Shown one piece after another: positions 42,961 to 50,861 of a stretch of 53,009 nt of DNA. Source of the DNA: an uncultured Anaerobiospirillum sp. (GTDB lineage: Bacteria; Pseudomonadota; Gammaproteobacteria; Enterobacterales; Succinivibrionaceae); contig CALXXU010000010.1 in assembly GCA_944392765.1 (NCBI GenBank), positions 1 to 53,009 of the forward strand, read 5' to 3'. Positions within the stretch are counted from its first letter, which is position 1, and each line of letters opens with the position of its first letter. The translations under genes and the position numbers were made by a program. A model generated the notes under the pieces. The model was not told the origin of the DNA and searched no databases. It saw only the letters and a list, made by a program, of their open reading frames with translations.

Positions 42961-44001
42961 ATGAAGAAGTTAACTAAGCTTGCTCTTGCCGTAGTTGCTA
43001 GTGTTGGTTTGGTCGGCGCCGCCCAGGCTGGTATGCATCACTGGTGGGGTCAAGGCCCAGATTGCCCTTATGGCTATCAGCAAGATTGCCCACGCTACCA
43101 TCAAGGTAACTGGCAGCGCGGCGCTTGGCAAGACCAGCGCGGCTGGCATCACAATGAGTGGTGCGCCCGCCAAGGCTATCGTGAGGGCTATCGTGACGGT
43201 TACCAAGATGCCGCAGATCGTGGCTGGCGTTATGGCCCACGTCATGGCGGTTGGGATCATGATTGGGCTCCACGTCACCACTACAATAATGGCTACTGCC
43301 CACGTGGCTTTGATCCATCCGATCGCTACGATCGCGATTATCGTTTCCAAGGCCCACGCGGTTTTGGCCAGTATCCAAGCTTCATCTATGAGCAATTTAA
43401 GGCCGAGTTTGAAACCTTAGCTCAGCTCCAAGATGACGTTTTTGCTAAGCGTCAAGAGATGCGTGCGGCGGTACAATCCGGTGACACGGTCATTGCCAAC
43501 CAAAAGGCCAAAGAGTTCACTCAGGCTCGTGACGCGATGCGTCAAGCCCGCTATGACTTGCACCAAGCCATTGTGCAGTTCATTCAGACTGACTTACAGC
43601 CAGCTCCATACGCCGCTCCAGCTCCTCAGGCCGCTCCAGCCCCTCAGGCCGTTCCTGTGGAAGAGCCAGTATTACCTGCAGTAGAGCCAGTAGCTCCAGC
43701 TCCACAGGAGGCCGCTCCAGCTGTTGAGCCAGCCCCCAGCCCAGCACCAGCTCCTGCGCCAGAGCAGGCCGCTCCAGCTGCTGCGGATGATGCAGCTGCA
43801 GCTCCAGCACCAGTAGCGCAAGAGGCAGCTCCAGCTGAGCAAGCAGCACCAGCGCAAGAGGCTGCTCCCGTAGAAGAGGCTGCTCCAGCCCCTCAAGCCG
43901 CTCCAGCTGAGGCTCCAGCTGCCCCAGCCGTAGAGGAAGCCGCCGCCGCTGAGGACACTGCCGCTCCTGCTGCTGAAGTTAGCGCTCCAGTTGAGGTCTA
44001 A
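42961..44001 (+). CDS. Secreted ZraP/Spy-like periplasmic protein with His-rich N-terminus and Ala-Pro tail
   Basis: 346 residues from ATG 42961, giving a classic signal peptide MKKLTKLALAVVASVGLVG..AQA. The longer frame to 42886 would bury it. The mature protein opens with about 120 residues rich in His, Tyr, Trp, Arg and Cys (GMHHWWGQGPDCPYGYQ, HHNEWC, APRHHYNNGYCPRGF) and may bind metal. A helical domain (EFETLAQLQDDVFAKRQEMRAAVQ to MRQARYDLHQAIVQ) has the pattern of ZraP/Spy/CpxP envelope-stress chaperones. The last 130 residues are a low-complexity Ala/Pro/Glu tail. In E. coli such proteins are induced by envelope stress or zinc through two-component systems; none is encoded here. Confidence 0.6.
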   Translation: MKKLTKLALAVVASVGLVGAAQAGMHHWWGQGPDCPYGYQQDCPRYHQGNWQRGAWQDQRGWHHNEWCARQGYREGYRDGYQDAADRGWRYGPRHGGWDHDWAPRHHYNNGYCPRGFDPSDRYDRDYRFQGPRGFGQYPSFIYEQFKAEFETLAQLQDDVFAKRQEMRAAVQSGDTVIANQKAKEFTQARDAMRQARYDLHQAIVQFIQTDLQPAPYAAPAPQAAPAPQAVPVEEPVLPAVEPVAPAPQEAAPAVEPAPSPAPAPAPEQAAPAAADDAAAAPAPVAQEAAPAEQAAPAQEAAPVEEAAPAPQAAPAEAPAAPAVEEAAAAEDTAAPAAEVSAPVEV

Positions 44002-44030
44002 ACCTCAAGCTTGAGCTCAGCTCACTTGCA

Positions 44031-44072
44031 ACAACCCGTTGGCTTTGACCGGTCAGCGGGTTGTTTGCTTTT
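44031..44072 (+). terminator. Terminator of the ZraP/Spy-like gene
   Basis: Stem ACAACCCG (44031-44038) / CGGGTTGT (44057-44064) followed by TTGCTTTTG. Confidence 0.75.
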
Positions 44073-44197
44073 GCGCCCACGTAAGATGGGCCGGCTCAAA
44101 GTGAGATAAATGCGCATCAAGTTGCGTTGCCTAGCGCAATAGCTTAATCTGACACGTGAGCGCAAACTTTGCCTTATGCCCTTAACTTCTTGCTACT

Positions 44198-44368
44198 TTG
44201 ACACTCATTTTCTAAAAATGCGATATTTATGAGGTTTTAATGCTAAAGACGAGTGTCTTTTGCCTTTAATTCAAGTGGTACTGTTGACACTTAGTTTAGG
44301 CTCTCAAATCAAGCAATAAAACCGCATAAATATGACCTTTCTCAATCAAAGCTACAACTGAGTGTCAA
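44198..44368. repeat. MITE-like inverted-repeat element upstream of trxB
   Basis: The tips TTGACACTCA (44198-44207) and TGAGTGTCAA (44359-44368) are perfect inverted copies. Inner blocks 44223-44244 and 44312-44333 are inverted copies matching at 20 of 22 positions. The core has a small hairpin AAAGAC-GAGT-GTCTTT and another TTGACACT. Total 171 bp, no open frame, 57 bp before trxB, so it probably carries or disturbs the trxB promoter. No clear target-site duplication. Confidence 0.6.
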
Positions 44369-44424
44369 CCTTACTGGAAGTTAAGGTATGCTGTGGCTGT
44401 GATTGTTTTGGGAAGGAGTGTTCG

Positions 44425-45375
44425 ATGACTGTAAGTTCTGATGTATCCCAGGTGGTGATTATTGGTTCGGGACCTGCGGCCTGCACGGCAGCCATTTACG
44501 CCGCCCGCGCTGATTTAAAGCCAATTATGGTAACTGGGTATGACCAAGGCGGTCAGCTCACCACTACCCCTGAGGTTGGCAATTGGCCGGGTGCCTTGGG
44601 TGACCCGAGCGGCTTTGATCTCATGAATCAAATGCTCGAGCATGTCAAAGCTTTGAAGGTCAAGCTGGTCTATGACATCGTAACCAGTGTCGACTTTAGC
44701 GCTGAGGTGAAGCGCTTGACTCTATCTTCTGGTGAAGTGCTCGCCACGCGTGCAGTCATCATCGCTACCGGCGCTCGTGCCCGCTACTTAGGGATCGATC
44801 TTGAGGACAAGTTCAAGGGTAAGGGCGTTTCGGCCTGCGCAACCTGCGACGGTATGTTCTTTAGAAACAAGACGGTCGCCGTAGTAGGTGGCGGTTCGGT
44901 GGCCTTTATCGAAGCGCTGTTCTTATCTAATCTGTGCTCCAAGGTCTACCTCATTCACCGCCGCGAAGGCTTTAGAGCTGAACAGATCTTGGTCGAGCGT
45001 GTCAACGAAAAGGTCAAGGAAGGCAAGATTGAGCTGATGCTCAATACTAAGGTCGTTTCCTATTTGGGCGATGAACTCTTAAGCGGGGTGGAGCTCGAAA
45101 CTAAGGGCGAGCGTCATCAGCTGGCGCTGCAAGGCCTCTTTGTCGCGATCGGCCATAGCCCAGCAACCGATATCTTTAAGGGTCAAATTGAGCTCGACGA
45201 GCAAGGCTATATCGTAATTGATCCAAGCACCACTCCAGCTAGTGCCACTTCGGTTAAGGGCGTCTTTGCCGCAGGTGATTGCGCCAGTCGCGGGTACCAC
45301 CAAGCGATTGTAGCCGCCGGGGCCGGTTGTAAGGCTGCGCTTGATGCTGAGCAGTATTTGATGGGGATTGCTTAG
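44425..45375 (+). CDS. trxB: Thioredoxin reductase
   Basis: 316 residues from ATG 44425 (MTVSSDVSQVVIIGSGPAA), with AAGGAG upstream; the longer frame to 44362 is not supported. The NADPH-dependent flavoenzyme reduces thioredoxin. Visible: FAD dinucleotide fold GSGPAACTAAIYAAR, redox pair C138-A-T-C141, NADPH-binding HRREGFRA and the C-terminal FAD motif GVFAAGDCASRGYHQAIVAAGAGC. The NADPH Rossmann turn reads GGGSVAFIEALFL where E. coli has GGGNTAVEEALYL, a modest departure. The last four codons plus stop (ATG GGG ATT GCT TAG) are repeated in frame 21 bp later. A terminator follows at 45449. Confidence 0.95.
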   Translation: MTVSSDVSQVVIIGSGPAACTAAIYAARADLKPIMVTGYDQGGQLTTTPEVGNWPGALGDPSGFDLMNQMLEHVKALKVKLVYDIVTSVDFSAEVKRLTLSSGEVLATRAVIIATGARARYLGIDLEDKFKGKGVSACATCDGMFFRNKTVAVVGGGSVAFIEALFLSNLCSKVYLIHRREGFRAEQILVERVNEKVKEGKIELMLNTKVVSYLGDELLSGVELETKGERHQLALQGLFVAIGHSPATDIFKGQIELDEQGYIVIDPSTTPASATSVKGVFAAGDCASRGYHQAIVAAGAGCKAALDAEQYLMGIA

Positions 45376-45396
45376 CTGCTAATGGGAATTGCCTAG
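45361..45396. repeat. 21-bp duplication spanning the trxB stop codon
   Basis: ATGGGGATTGCTTAG (45361-45375) recurs as ATGGGAATTGCCTAG (45382-45396). The period is 21 bp, so the second TAG is in frame. Confidence 0.85.
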
Positions 45397-45417
45397 AACA
45401 AGGCTTAAGAAAATTTA

Positions 45418-45470
45418 ACGCCTGCGTGATGCAGGCGTGAGAGGAAGGCGGGCGCAAGCCCGTTTTTCTT
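45418..45470 (+). terminator. Double hairpin terminator of trxB
   Basis: ACGCCTGC/GCAGGCGT (45418-45438), then CGGGC-GCAA-GCCCG (45449-45462) followed by TTTTTCTTTT. Confidence 0.9.
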
Positions 45471-45490
45471 TTGATTGGGGATAAAACCGC

Positions 45491-46144
45491 TTAGGCCGGT
45501 AGACCGGCGTACTTAGTGAAGCGGTTGTACATACGGCAGAAGAGCTGACACTCTTTGTTCGTATCGTACACGGCACTGTGCGCATGATCCTCGTTAAAGG
45601 ACAGTCCGGCCGCCAAGCAAGCCCGCGACAATACGGTCTGACCATAGACCAAGGCACCTAAGGAAGCGGTGTCGATCACCGAGAAGGGGTGAAATGGATT
45701 GCGCTTGTAGTTTAGGCGCGTGGCGACCGCGTTGATAAAGCTCAAGTCAAAGGCGCCGTTGTGGCCGACTAAGATCGCCTTGGTACAAGCCTGGGCCTTA
45801 ACCTCCTTGGAGATAGCCTTAAACAGAGGGCGCATGGCCTCGCCTTCTTCGACTAAATTGCGCTTTTCGTCGTAAGGGTCGATGCCCAAAAAGTCGATGT
45901 TGACGCGCTCGATATTCGAGCCCTCAAATGGCCGAATGTTGACGCTGTACTCGTCCTTGGGCACTAAGCGGCCTTCATTGTCGATCTGGATCGTGATCAT
46001 GCACACTTCGAGTAGGGCGTCGGTGGCTGGATTAAACCCGCCCGTTTCAACGTCTACCACTACCGGCAAGAAGGTGCGAAAGCGCTCCCGAATCTGGTAG
46101 GGCGGATTCAAAAAGGGGGGATTGAGCGATTTAACCGAAAACAT
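45491..46144 (-). CDS. rnt: Ribonuclease T
   Basis: 217 residues from ATG 46144 (MFSVKSLNPPFLN), with AGGA 7 nt upstream; the longer frame to 46174 is not supported. E. coli RNase T has 215. It is the DEDDh 3'-5' exoribonuclease that trims tRNA CCA ends and other stable RNA 3' ends. The four acidic residues and the histidine are all present: D31 and E33 in VVVDVETGGF, D133 in HNGAFDLSF, H189 and D194 in HAHSAVYDT. It is transcribed alone from an extended -10 promoter, downstream of the pts terminator. Confidence 0.95.
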   Translation of the reverse strand: MFSVKSLNPPFLNPPYQIRERFRTFLPVVVDVETGGFNPATDALLEVCMITIQIDNEGRLVPKDEYSVNIRPFEGSNIERVNIDFLGIDPYDEKRNLVEEGEAMRPLFKAISKEVKAQACTKAILVGHNGAFDLSFINAVATRLNYKRNPFHPFSVIDTASLGALVYGQTVLSRACLAAGLSFNEDHAHSAVYDTNKECQLFCRMYNRFTKYAGLPA

Positions 46145-46212
46145 TGGTAATCCTGAGTGAAAAAATAGGCCCAAAAGCTGGTACAGCTGGATGGGCGTGA
46201 TAAAAGAATCAG

Positions 46213-46221
46213 ATTATACCA
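46213..46221 (-). promoter_or_regulatory. Extended -10 promoter of rnt
   Basis: TGGTATAAT on the minus strand, about 70 bp before the rnt start. The TG motif compensates for the lack of a good -35. Confidence 0.6.
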
Positions 46222-46251
46222 TCTTTAGAGTTGGGCTCTTGGGATACGAAA

Positions 46252-46271
46252 AAGGCCGCTGATGCGGCCTT
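46252..46271 (-). terminator. Intrinsic terminator of the pts operon
   Basis: Stem AAGGCCGC (46252-46259) / GCGGCCTT (46264-46271). On the minus strand it is followed by TTTCG after ptsH. Confidence 0.85.
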
Positions 46272-46298
46272 AGATTGGTGTTGGTGAGCACTTGAGCT

Positions 46299-46556
46299 CT
46301 AGAGATTTTGCTGTAAGAAAGCTTGGGCAGCGGCAGCAGCCTCGACCTCATCTGGACCGTCAAAGGTTAAGGTCATTTCCTCGCCTTGTTGGATCGCAAG
46401 CTTCATTACCACTAACAGGCGCTTGCCATCGACCATATGGCCTTCCTTGCCCATTTGGCAGGCGCTCTTAAAGCCAGAAACGAGCTTGACTAACTGCCCA
46501 GCAGGACGAGCATGAATGCCACGTGGATCGGTGATCTTATAGACAATAGTTTGCAT
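46299..46556 (-). CDS. ptsH: Phosphocarrier protein HPr
   Basis: 85 residues, MQTIVYKITDPRGIHARPAG, with the phospho-accepting H15 in GIHARPAG. It is the last gene of a crr-ptsI-ptsH unit on the minus strand, so it is probably the general HPr of the phosphotransferase system. At position 46, where most HPr proteins have serine, it has arginine (GKRLLVVMKLAI), so regulation by an HPr kinase is excluded. In E. coli HPr also binds glycogen phosphorylase, which is relevant to the glycogen genes nearby, but no contact can be inferred here. TTAAATTTCC-type sequence on the plus strand before the start reads as GGAAA on the minus strand, the likely ribosome site. Confidence 0.93.
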   Translation of the reverse strand: MQTIVYKITDPRGIHARPAGQLVKLVSGFKSACQMGKEGHMVDGKRLLVVMKLAIQQGEEMTLTFDGPDEVEAAAAAQAFLQQNL

Positions 46557-46623
46557 AGTTAAATTTCCTTTTCCTCACCGGGAACCAGCCTGCATGAGGT
46601 CGGCCCTGGAATAAGCATGTGAA

Positions 46624-46650
46624 GCATGCCCAGAGTAAAGTTGGGCATGC
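46624..46650 (-). promoter_or_regulatory. Hairpin between ptsI and ptsH
   Basis: Perfect 9-bp stem GCATGCCCA (46624-46632) / TGGGCATGC (46642-46650), 27 nt after the ptsI stop and without a T run. It may adjust the relative expression of ptsI and ptsH by RNA processing (inference). Confidence 0.5.
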
Positions 46651-46677
46651 CTGAATTGGTCGTTGTTGACTTTAGTC

Positions 46678-48396
46678 TTAACGGTGTTTAATGATTTCGC
46701 CTAAGTGGACGCGGGCATTGGTCAGCTCGCTTTGACATTGCGCGGTGCTAGCGCGAATGCGCTCACGCAGCGCTAAGATCGCGCCTGGTGACACCGAAAG
46801 CTCGTCGTAACCCATCTCCACAAAGAGGTCGGTCAGTTCAGGATCGGCTGCCAGCTCACCGCAGATACCCGCCGCAATCCCGGCAGCATGAGCGTTGCGC
46901 GCAATCAGGCGTAACAGCTCTAACACTGCTTCATGGTGCGGATCGTAGAACTTGCCTAAGTTCTGGTTTTGGCGATCACAGGCGGTGGTGTATTGGGTGA
47001 GATCGTTGGTTCCCACCGAGAAGAAGTCGACATGCTGTGCTAATTGCGCCGAGAGGATCGCGGCTGCTGGGGTCTCGATCATAATGCCGATTTTAGGTAC
47101 GGCATACTCTTGGCCTTCGGCCTTGAGCTCAGCCTCAACTTCTTGGCAGATCGCCTTGGCCTCTTCGACTTCGCTCAAGCGGGTGACCATTGGGAACATC
47201 ATCGCGATGTTGCCACGAGCGGCGGCGCGGTAAATCGCGCGCAGCTGGGTCTTGAAAATGTCAGGCTGCATCAGGCAGATACGCAAGGCGCGCACGCCCA
47301 TGGCTGGGTTTTCTTCCTCTGGCAGATTGAAGTAGTCGACCTTTTTGTCCGCGCCAATGTCCAAGGTGCGGATAATGACCACCTTGCCATTCATGGTCGA
47401 GGCGACCTTGGCATAGGCCTTAAATTGCTCTTCTTCAGTTGGTGGGGTGCTGCGCCCTAAGTACAAGAACTCTGAGCGGAATAAGCCAATACCCTCGCCG
47501 TCATTCTCTAAGACCTGCTCTACGTCGTCGACCTGGCCAATATTGGCAAAGGTTAAGATGCGATGGCCGCTCTTAGAAATACCCGGCTGGCCGCGCAAGG
47601 CCAACTGGCGGATGCGCTGTTGGTCAAACACATCCTTTTCTTGCTGCAACTTAGCAATGGTCGCTTCATCCGGCTCGACATAGAAGGTGCCGGTAACGGC
47701 ATTAACGCCCATGAACTTGCCGTCTAAGTCTAAGCAGTCTTCATCATCGCTTGCCGCAGCGCCTTCACCCTCTAAGCTCTTAGGGAGCTTGGCATTAATG
47801 ATGAGCGGGATATTCATCGTGCGCGCTAAGATCGAAGCGTGTGAGTTTTGGGTGCCCTTGCGCAGTACAAAACCTAAAATCTTGGAGCGATCCATGGCCA
47901 CAGTCTGTGAAGGCTGTAAGTCATCGGCCACAATCACCACGCTCTCGGTTAAGGTTACCGCCTCACCGCCGCGTACGATGCGCGCAATACGTGAGGTGAC
48001 ATCCTTGATGTCAGCGGCGCGCTCGCGCATATAGTCATCGTCTAATTGCTCAAACTCTTGCGCTTGCTCGCGGCCGACCGCAATGGCGGCATCGGCAGCG
48101 TTGATTCCGCCTTGCTTGATACGCTCACGGATGTTGTCGCCAATATCCGGATCATCGAGCATCATGCGGTGGATCTCGAAGATCTCCGCTTGTTCGGCGC
48201 CGATTTCCGCGCGCGCCTTGTCAATTAAGCTATCAAGCTCAGCTTGTGCCTTGAGCAAGGCTGATTCAAAGAGGTTTAACTCCTCTTCGACGGTCTTGCT
48301 GGTGCGTACGCTATCTACTACCTCAGGGGTCTTGATATGTAAGACCTTACCCATGGTAATGCCTGCACAGGCACAACGTCCATGTCCTACGTACAT
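46678..48396 (-). CDS. ptsI: PTS enzyme I
   Basis: 572 residues, ATG 48396 with AGGGA upstream. Phosphoenolpyruvate-protein phosphotransferase, the first phosphate carrier of the PTS. An HPr-binding helical domain is followed by the phosphohistidine domain with H186 in GTQNSHASILART (E. coli H189), then the PEP-binding barrel with GLFRSEFLY, IRTLDIGADK, MIETPAA, VGTNDLTQYT and AAGICGELAAD, which includes the catalytic cysteine. The lead GTQNSH replaces the usual GGxTSH. Length and motifs are otherwise standard. It lies between crr and ptsH; the order is the reverse of the familiar ptsH-ptsI-crr. Confidence 0.96.
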   Translation of the reverse strand: MYVGHGRCACAGITMGKVLHIKTPEVVDSVRTSKTVEEELNLFESALLKAQAELDSLIDKARAEIGAEQAEIFEIHRMMLDDPDIGDNIRERIKQGGINAADAAIAVGREQAQEFEQLDDDYMRERAADIKDVTSRIARIVRGGEAVTLTESVVIVADDLQPSQTVAMDRSKILGFVLRKGTQNSHASILARTMNIPLIINAKLPKSLEGEGAAASDDEDCLDLDGKFMGVNAVTGTFYVEPDEATIAKLQQEKDVFDQQRIRQLALRGQPGISKSGHRILTFANIGQVDDVEQVLENDGEGIGLFRSEFLYLGRSTPPTEEEQFKAYAKVASTMNGKVVIIRTLDIGADKKVDYFNLPEEENPAMGVRALRICLMQPDIFKTQLRAIYRAAARGNIAMMFPMVTRLSEVEEAKAICQEVEAELKAEGQEYAVPKIGIMIETPAAAILSAQLAQHVDFFSVGTNDLTQYTTACDRQNQNLGKFYDPHHEAVLELLRLIARNAHAAGIAAGICGELAADPELTDLFVEMGYDELSVSPGAILALRERIRASTAQCQSELTNARVHLGEIIKHR

Positions 48397-48487
48397 TCCC
48401 TGTCTCCACTTCAGGCTTACGCCTAGTCACATTCTGTGCGTGCTCGGGACTTAGCTTTTTTGATGCGCGGAGCACGCATGCTGATGT

Positions 48488-48513
48488 GAGCGCTTTTGCT
48501 TAGGAAAGCGCTC
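48488..48513 (-). promoter_or_regulatory. Hairpin between crr and ptsI
   Basis: 9-bp stem GAGCGCTTT (48488-48496) / AAAGCGCTC (48505-48513) without a T run. A second hairpin CTGCTCT/AGAGCAG lies at 48528-48547. Confidence 0.5.
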
Positions 48514-48559
48514 AGAGTTGAGGCCGCCTGCTCTTAATTGAGAGCAGCGCTCTTAGTTG
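48509..48559. repeat. 19-20 bp repeat spanning the crr stop codon
   Basis: On the minus strand CAACTAAGAGCG (48559-48548, containing the crr TAA), CAATTAAGAGCA (48540-48529) and CAACTCTGAGCG (48520-48509) recur at 19- and 20-bp intervals. Confidence 0.65.
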
Positions 48560-49059
48560 CTCTGTGGGATGATGGTGCAGATGTCGTCGTTGGTAGTGAC
48601 GGCGCGGGGCGTAATGTACTCGACCGACTGGAAGTCCGTAGGGTTGCAGATAACCAGTGGCACCAAGTTGCTTAAACCAGCCTTAGCAATAACTTCCTGA
48701 TCGAACTTGATCAGAGGTTGACCGGCCTTAACTTGCTCGTCGTCGGTAACTAAGGCCTCAAAGCCTTCACCCTTTAAGTCCACGGTGTTGATACCGACGT
48801 GGATTAAGATTTCAACCTTGTCCGTGGAGGTGATAGTGACTGCGTGGGCGGTCTTGAAGATTTGCGTGATAACACCATCGCATGGAGCGTAGACCGTGCC
48901 GTCAGTACCTGGCTTAAAGCAGGTCGTAGGGCCTAACACGCATTCGGAGAAGGTAGGATCAGGGATTTCTTGAATTGGGATGAGCTCACCGTTTAAAGGT
49001 GCCTTTAAGGTGATGTTGGCTGGTTGCTTATTACCAAATAACTTATCGAAAAGGCCCAT
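48553..49059 (-). CDS. crr: PTS glucose-specific EIIA component (EIIA-Glc)
   Basis: 168 residues against 169 in E. coli, ATG 49059 with TGGAG upstream. It accepts phosphate from HPr and passes it to the EIIBC transporter; in enterics it also signals carbon status to adenylate cyclase and to permeases. The two active-site histidines are H72 in KTAHAVTITS and H87 in EILIHVGINTVDLKGEGF (E. coli H75 and H90, the latter phosphorylated). The N-terminal loop reads LGPTTCFKPGTDG, unlike the enteric GDGIAIKP, so surface contacts may differ. It is the first gene of the crr-ptsI-ptsH unit. The promoter should lie in the long upstream gap, but no clear box is visible. Confidence 0.93.
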   Translation of the reverse strand: MGLFDKLFGNKQPANITLKAPLNGELIPIQEIPDPTFSECVLGPTTCFKPGTDGTVYAPCDGVITQIFKTAHAVTITSTDKVEILIHVGINTVDLKGEGFEALVTDDEQVKAGQPLIKFDQEVIAKAGLSNLVPLVICNPTDFQSVEYITPRAVTTNDDICTIIPQSN

Positions 49060-49847
49060 GTCAGTCTCCAGTTGACGATTCTTACCTCATCGCGCTGGGC
49101 TAGAGGTAGGTTAATGGAAAGCATGTGAGGGCTTTGGTAGCCCTGTGTCTTGTCACTAGCTGCCTATTATGGCGGCAAGCGCAGCTAAACTCACTGTTAG
49201 CGGGTAAATAGCGTTAGCTCGCTCTCATTTTATGGGGTTGTCCGCTGCGTGCTTGTTATAAATCTAGATCAAGGCGCCATTGGCCATTATTGCCGAATTT
49301 TAGGCTTGATGCAGCTGCATGGGGTGTAAAGTGTGACCATTCTCGAAATTTAATTTCAGATAACGGATAAGTTGTGAAATAAATTTCTAGCACCCCGTGC
49401 GGGCGTGGGTGCTGGGGGCATGTGGCTGAAAATTTGCATTAGGGCGCGACAGGCATAGGCCCATTGGGCTGAGCCTAATTCCCACGCTTTTGGTATGCCG
49501 TGGTGACGCCGCGCTCACGCGCGTGCTTTATTATTAGTAAGCAGCGCTCCTGCTTTACTTCTTTTGAGATGACCTGTAACCATAGAGAGAGCCGGGCATA
49601 CCAGAAGCGGGCCAGGATTTGGGGCTGGATTTAGTGTTTGAGTGCAAGTGCTCCGCGCGCTACACTGAGGCTGTGCTCACGGTATGGGCCCAGCCACAAG
49701 CAAGAGTGGGGCGCCAAGGCATAGGCTTAGGCATAGGCTTCGGCTTTGGCAGCGAGTGCTTGCACTCAAGCATTGCGGCAATCTAATGAGGACAGAGCAG
49801 CGCAGCGCAGCGCTTTGCTCCTTGCTTAGGACAGAGGAGATCGGAAT
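49060..49847. other. Intergenic region between divergent crr and motY
   Basis: 788 bp with no supported gene. It contains a 7-bp hairpin AGCACCC/GGGTGCT (49389-49413), the inverted-repeat segment 49485-49609, repeats of AGGCATAGGCTT (about 49718-49742) and repeats of AGCGC (about 49799-49814). A TGTGA half-site near 49330 lacks the second half of a CRP box. Confidence 0.5.
49485..49609. repeat. 125-bp segment with 15-bp inverted ends
   Basis: CGCTTTTGGTATGCC (49485-49499) and GGCATACCAGAAGCG (49595-49609) are inverted copies at 14 of 15 positions; weaker similarity extends a few bases outward. No open frame inside. Confidence 0.5.
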
Positions 49848-50861
49848 ATGTCGAGGGAAAAGAGCCAAGGTCAGGCCTTAGGTTCTGTCAGAGCGCGAGG
49901 TGCGGCACGGCCGATGCGGCACGCCTTGACGGTATTGGCTCTGACTTTAGGCGTAATGGCAGCTGGGGCCCAGGCTCAGATTCGCTACGAGACCCCGATT
50001 AGCGATGTCAATACTAAGAATTGGTCCACCAGCACCAGCAAGATTTCCTGTGTTCTATCGTCCAATATCGAAGGCTATGGCCGAGCTGACTTTACCTTGC
50101 TCTCAGGTGCTCAGCGTCGTTTGAGCCTGGAGCTCTTCCCTCGGGTCGCGGTTAATACCAAAACCACGATGCGTGTGTTAACTGTGCCAGCTGAATGGCG
50201 CCCGCAAGGTGATGAAGCCGAGATTGGCTCGCTGCAAGTTTATAAGGGCTTTAATCCTTTCATCGGTGATTCCGTGTCTTGGGCAGTGCTCTTAGAGCTC
50301 TCGCACGGCAAGCGCGTCATGATGCCGTACCTGTCCTCGACTAATTTGGGCGTCAACCAAATGCTGGTGCCAACCTTAAGCCCGATTGGCTTTAGTCCAG
50401 CTTACCAAGAGTTCTTAGATTGCTCGGCGCAGCTCCTCCCTTATGGTTTTCGTGATGTCAGCTTGGTCGCCATCATGTTCTACGATAAGGAAAATCGTAT
50501 GACGCCATCGTCTGACGAGCGTCTGTTCCAGCAGATCAATTACGCCAAGCTTGATCCTTCGATCAATAAGATCATTATCTCGGCCTTCGGTTCGGGCAAT
50601 AGCGATAACTTAGATAACCTTGATTTGGCCAAGAGCCGTGCCGATACCCTAGTTAAGATCTTGACCGACAATGGCATTGCTAAGGAATTGATCGAGGTTC
50701 ACACCTACGGTGATGAGCAATTAGCTACCACCGGCTATACCATTTCAGAGCGCCAGCAATCCTCTAAGGCCATTATCGAGCTGCAACGTGACCCATTCCG
50801 CGTCGATAGCCGCTTAGAGGTGGAGATGCCTGATATTGGTGTACCGGGTGCAGTCTATTAA
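49848..50861 (+). CDS. motY: MotY-like flagellar T-ring protein (OmpA family)
   Basis: 337 residues, ATG 49848 with AGGAG upstream. A basic n-region and a hydrophobic segment (ALTVLALTLGVMAAGAQAQ) form a long signal peptide. The N-terminal domain matches Vibrio MotY (SKISCVLSSNIEGYGRADFTLLSG, LFPRVAVNT, VPAEWRPQGDEAEIGSL, FLDCSAQLLPYGFRDVSLV), the part that docks to the flagellar basal body and stabilises the PomAB/MotAB stator. An OmpA-like domain follows (from about residue 225). It keeps LAKSRADTLVKILTDNGI but lacks the usual [HT]TD-x-x-G peptidoglycan-binding Asp motif and the NRRV end. Peptidoglycan binding may be weakened. It is paired with the chemoreceptors in a motile lifestyle. Confidence 0.8.
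   Translation: MSREKSQGQALGSVRARGAARPMRHALTVLALTLGVMAAGAQAQIRYETPISDVNTKNWSTSTSKISCVLSSNIEGYGRADFTLLSGAQRRLSLELFPRVAVNTKTTMRVLTVPAEWRPQGDEAEIGSLQVYKGFNPFIGDSVSWAVLLELSHGKRVMMPYLSSTNLGVNQMLVPTLSPIGFSPAYQEFLDCSAQLLPYGFRDVSLVAIMFYDKENRMTPSSDERLFQQINYAKLDPSINKIIISAFGSGNSDNLDNLDLAKSRADTLVKILTDNGIAKELIEVHTYGDEQLATTGYTISERQQSSKAIIELQRDPFRVDSRLEVEMPDIGVPGAVY

Noticed and set aside
49320-49345. CRP-binding site upstream of crr
   Set aside because: Only one TGTGA half-site; the second half does not match.
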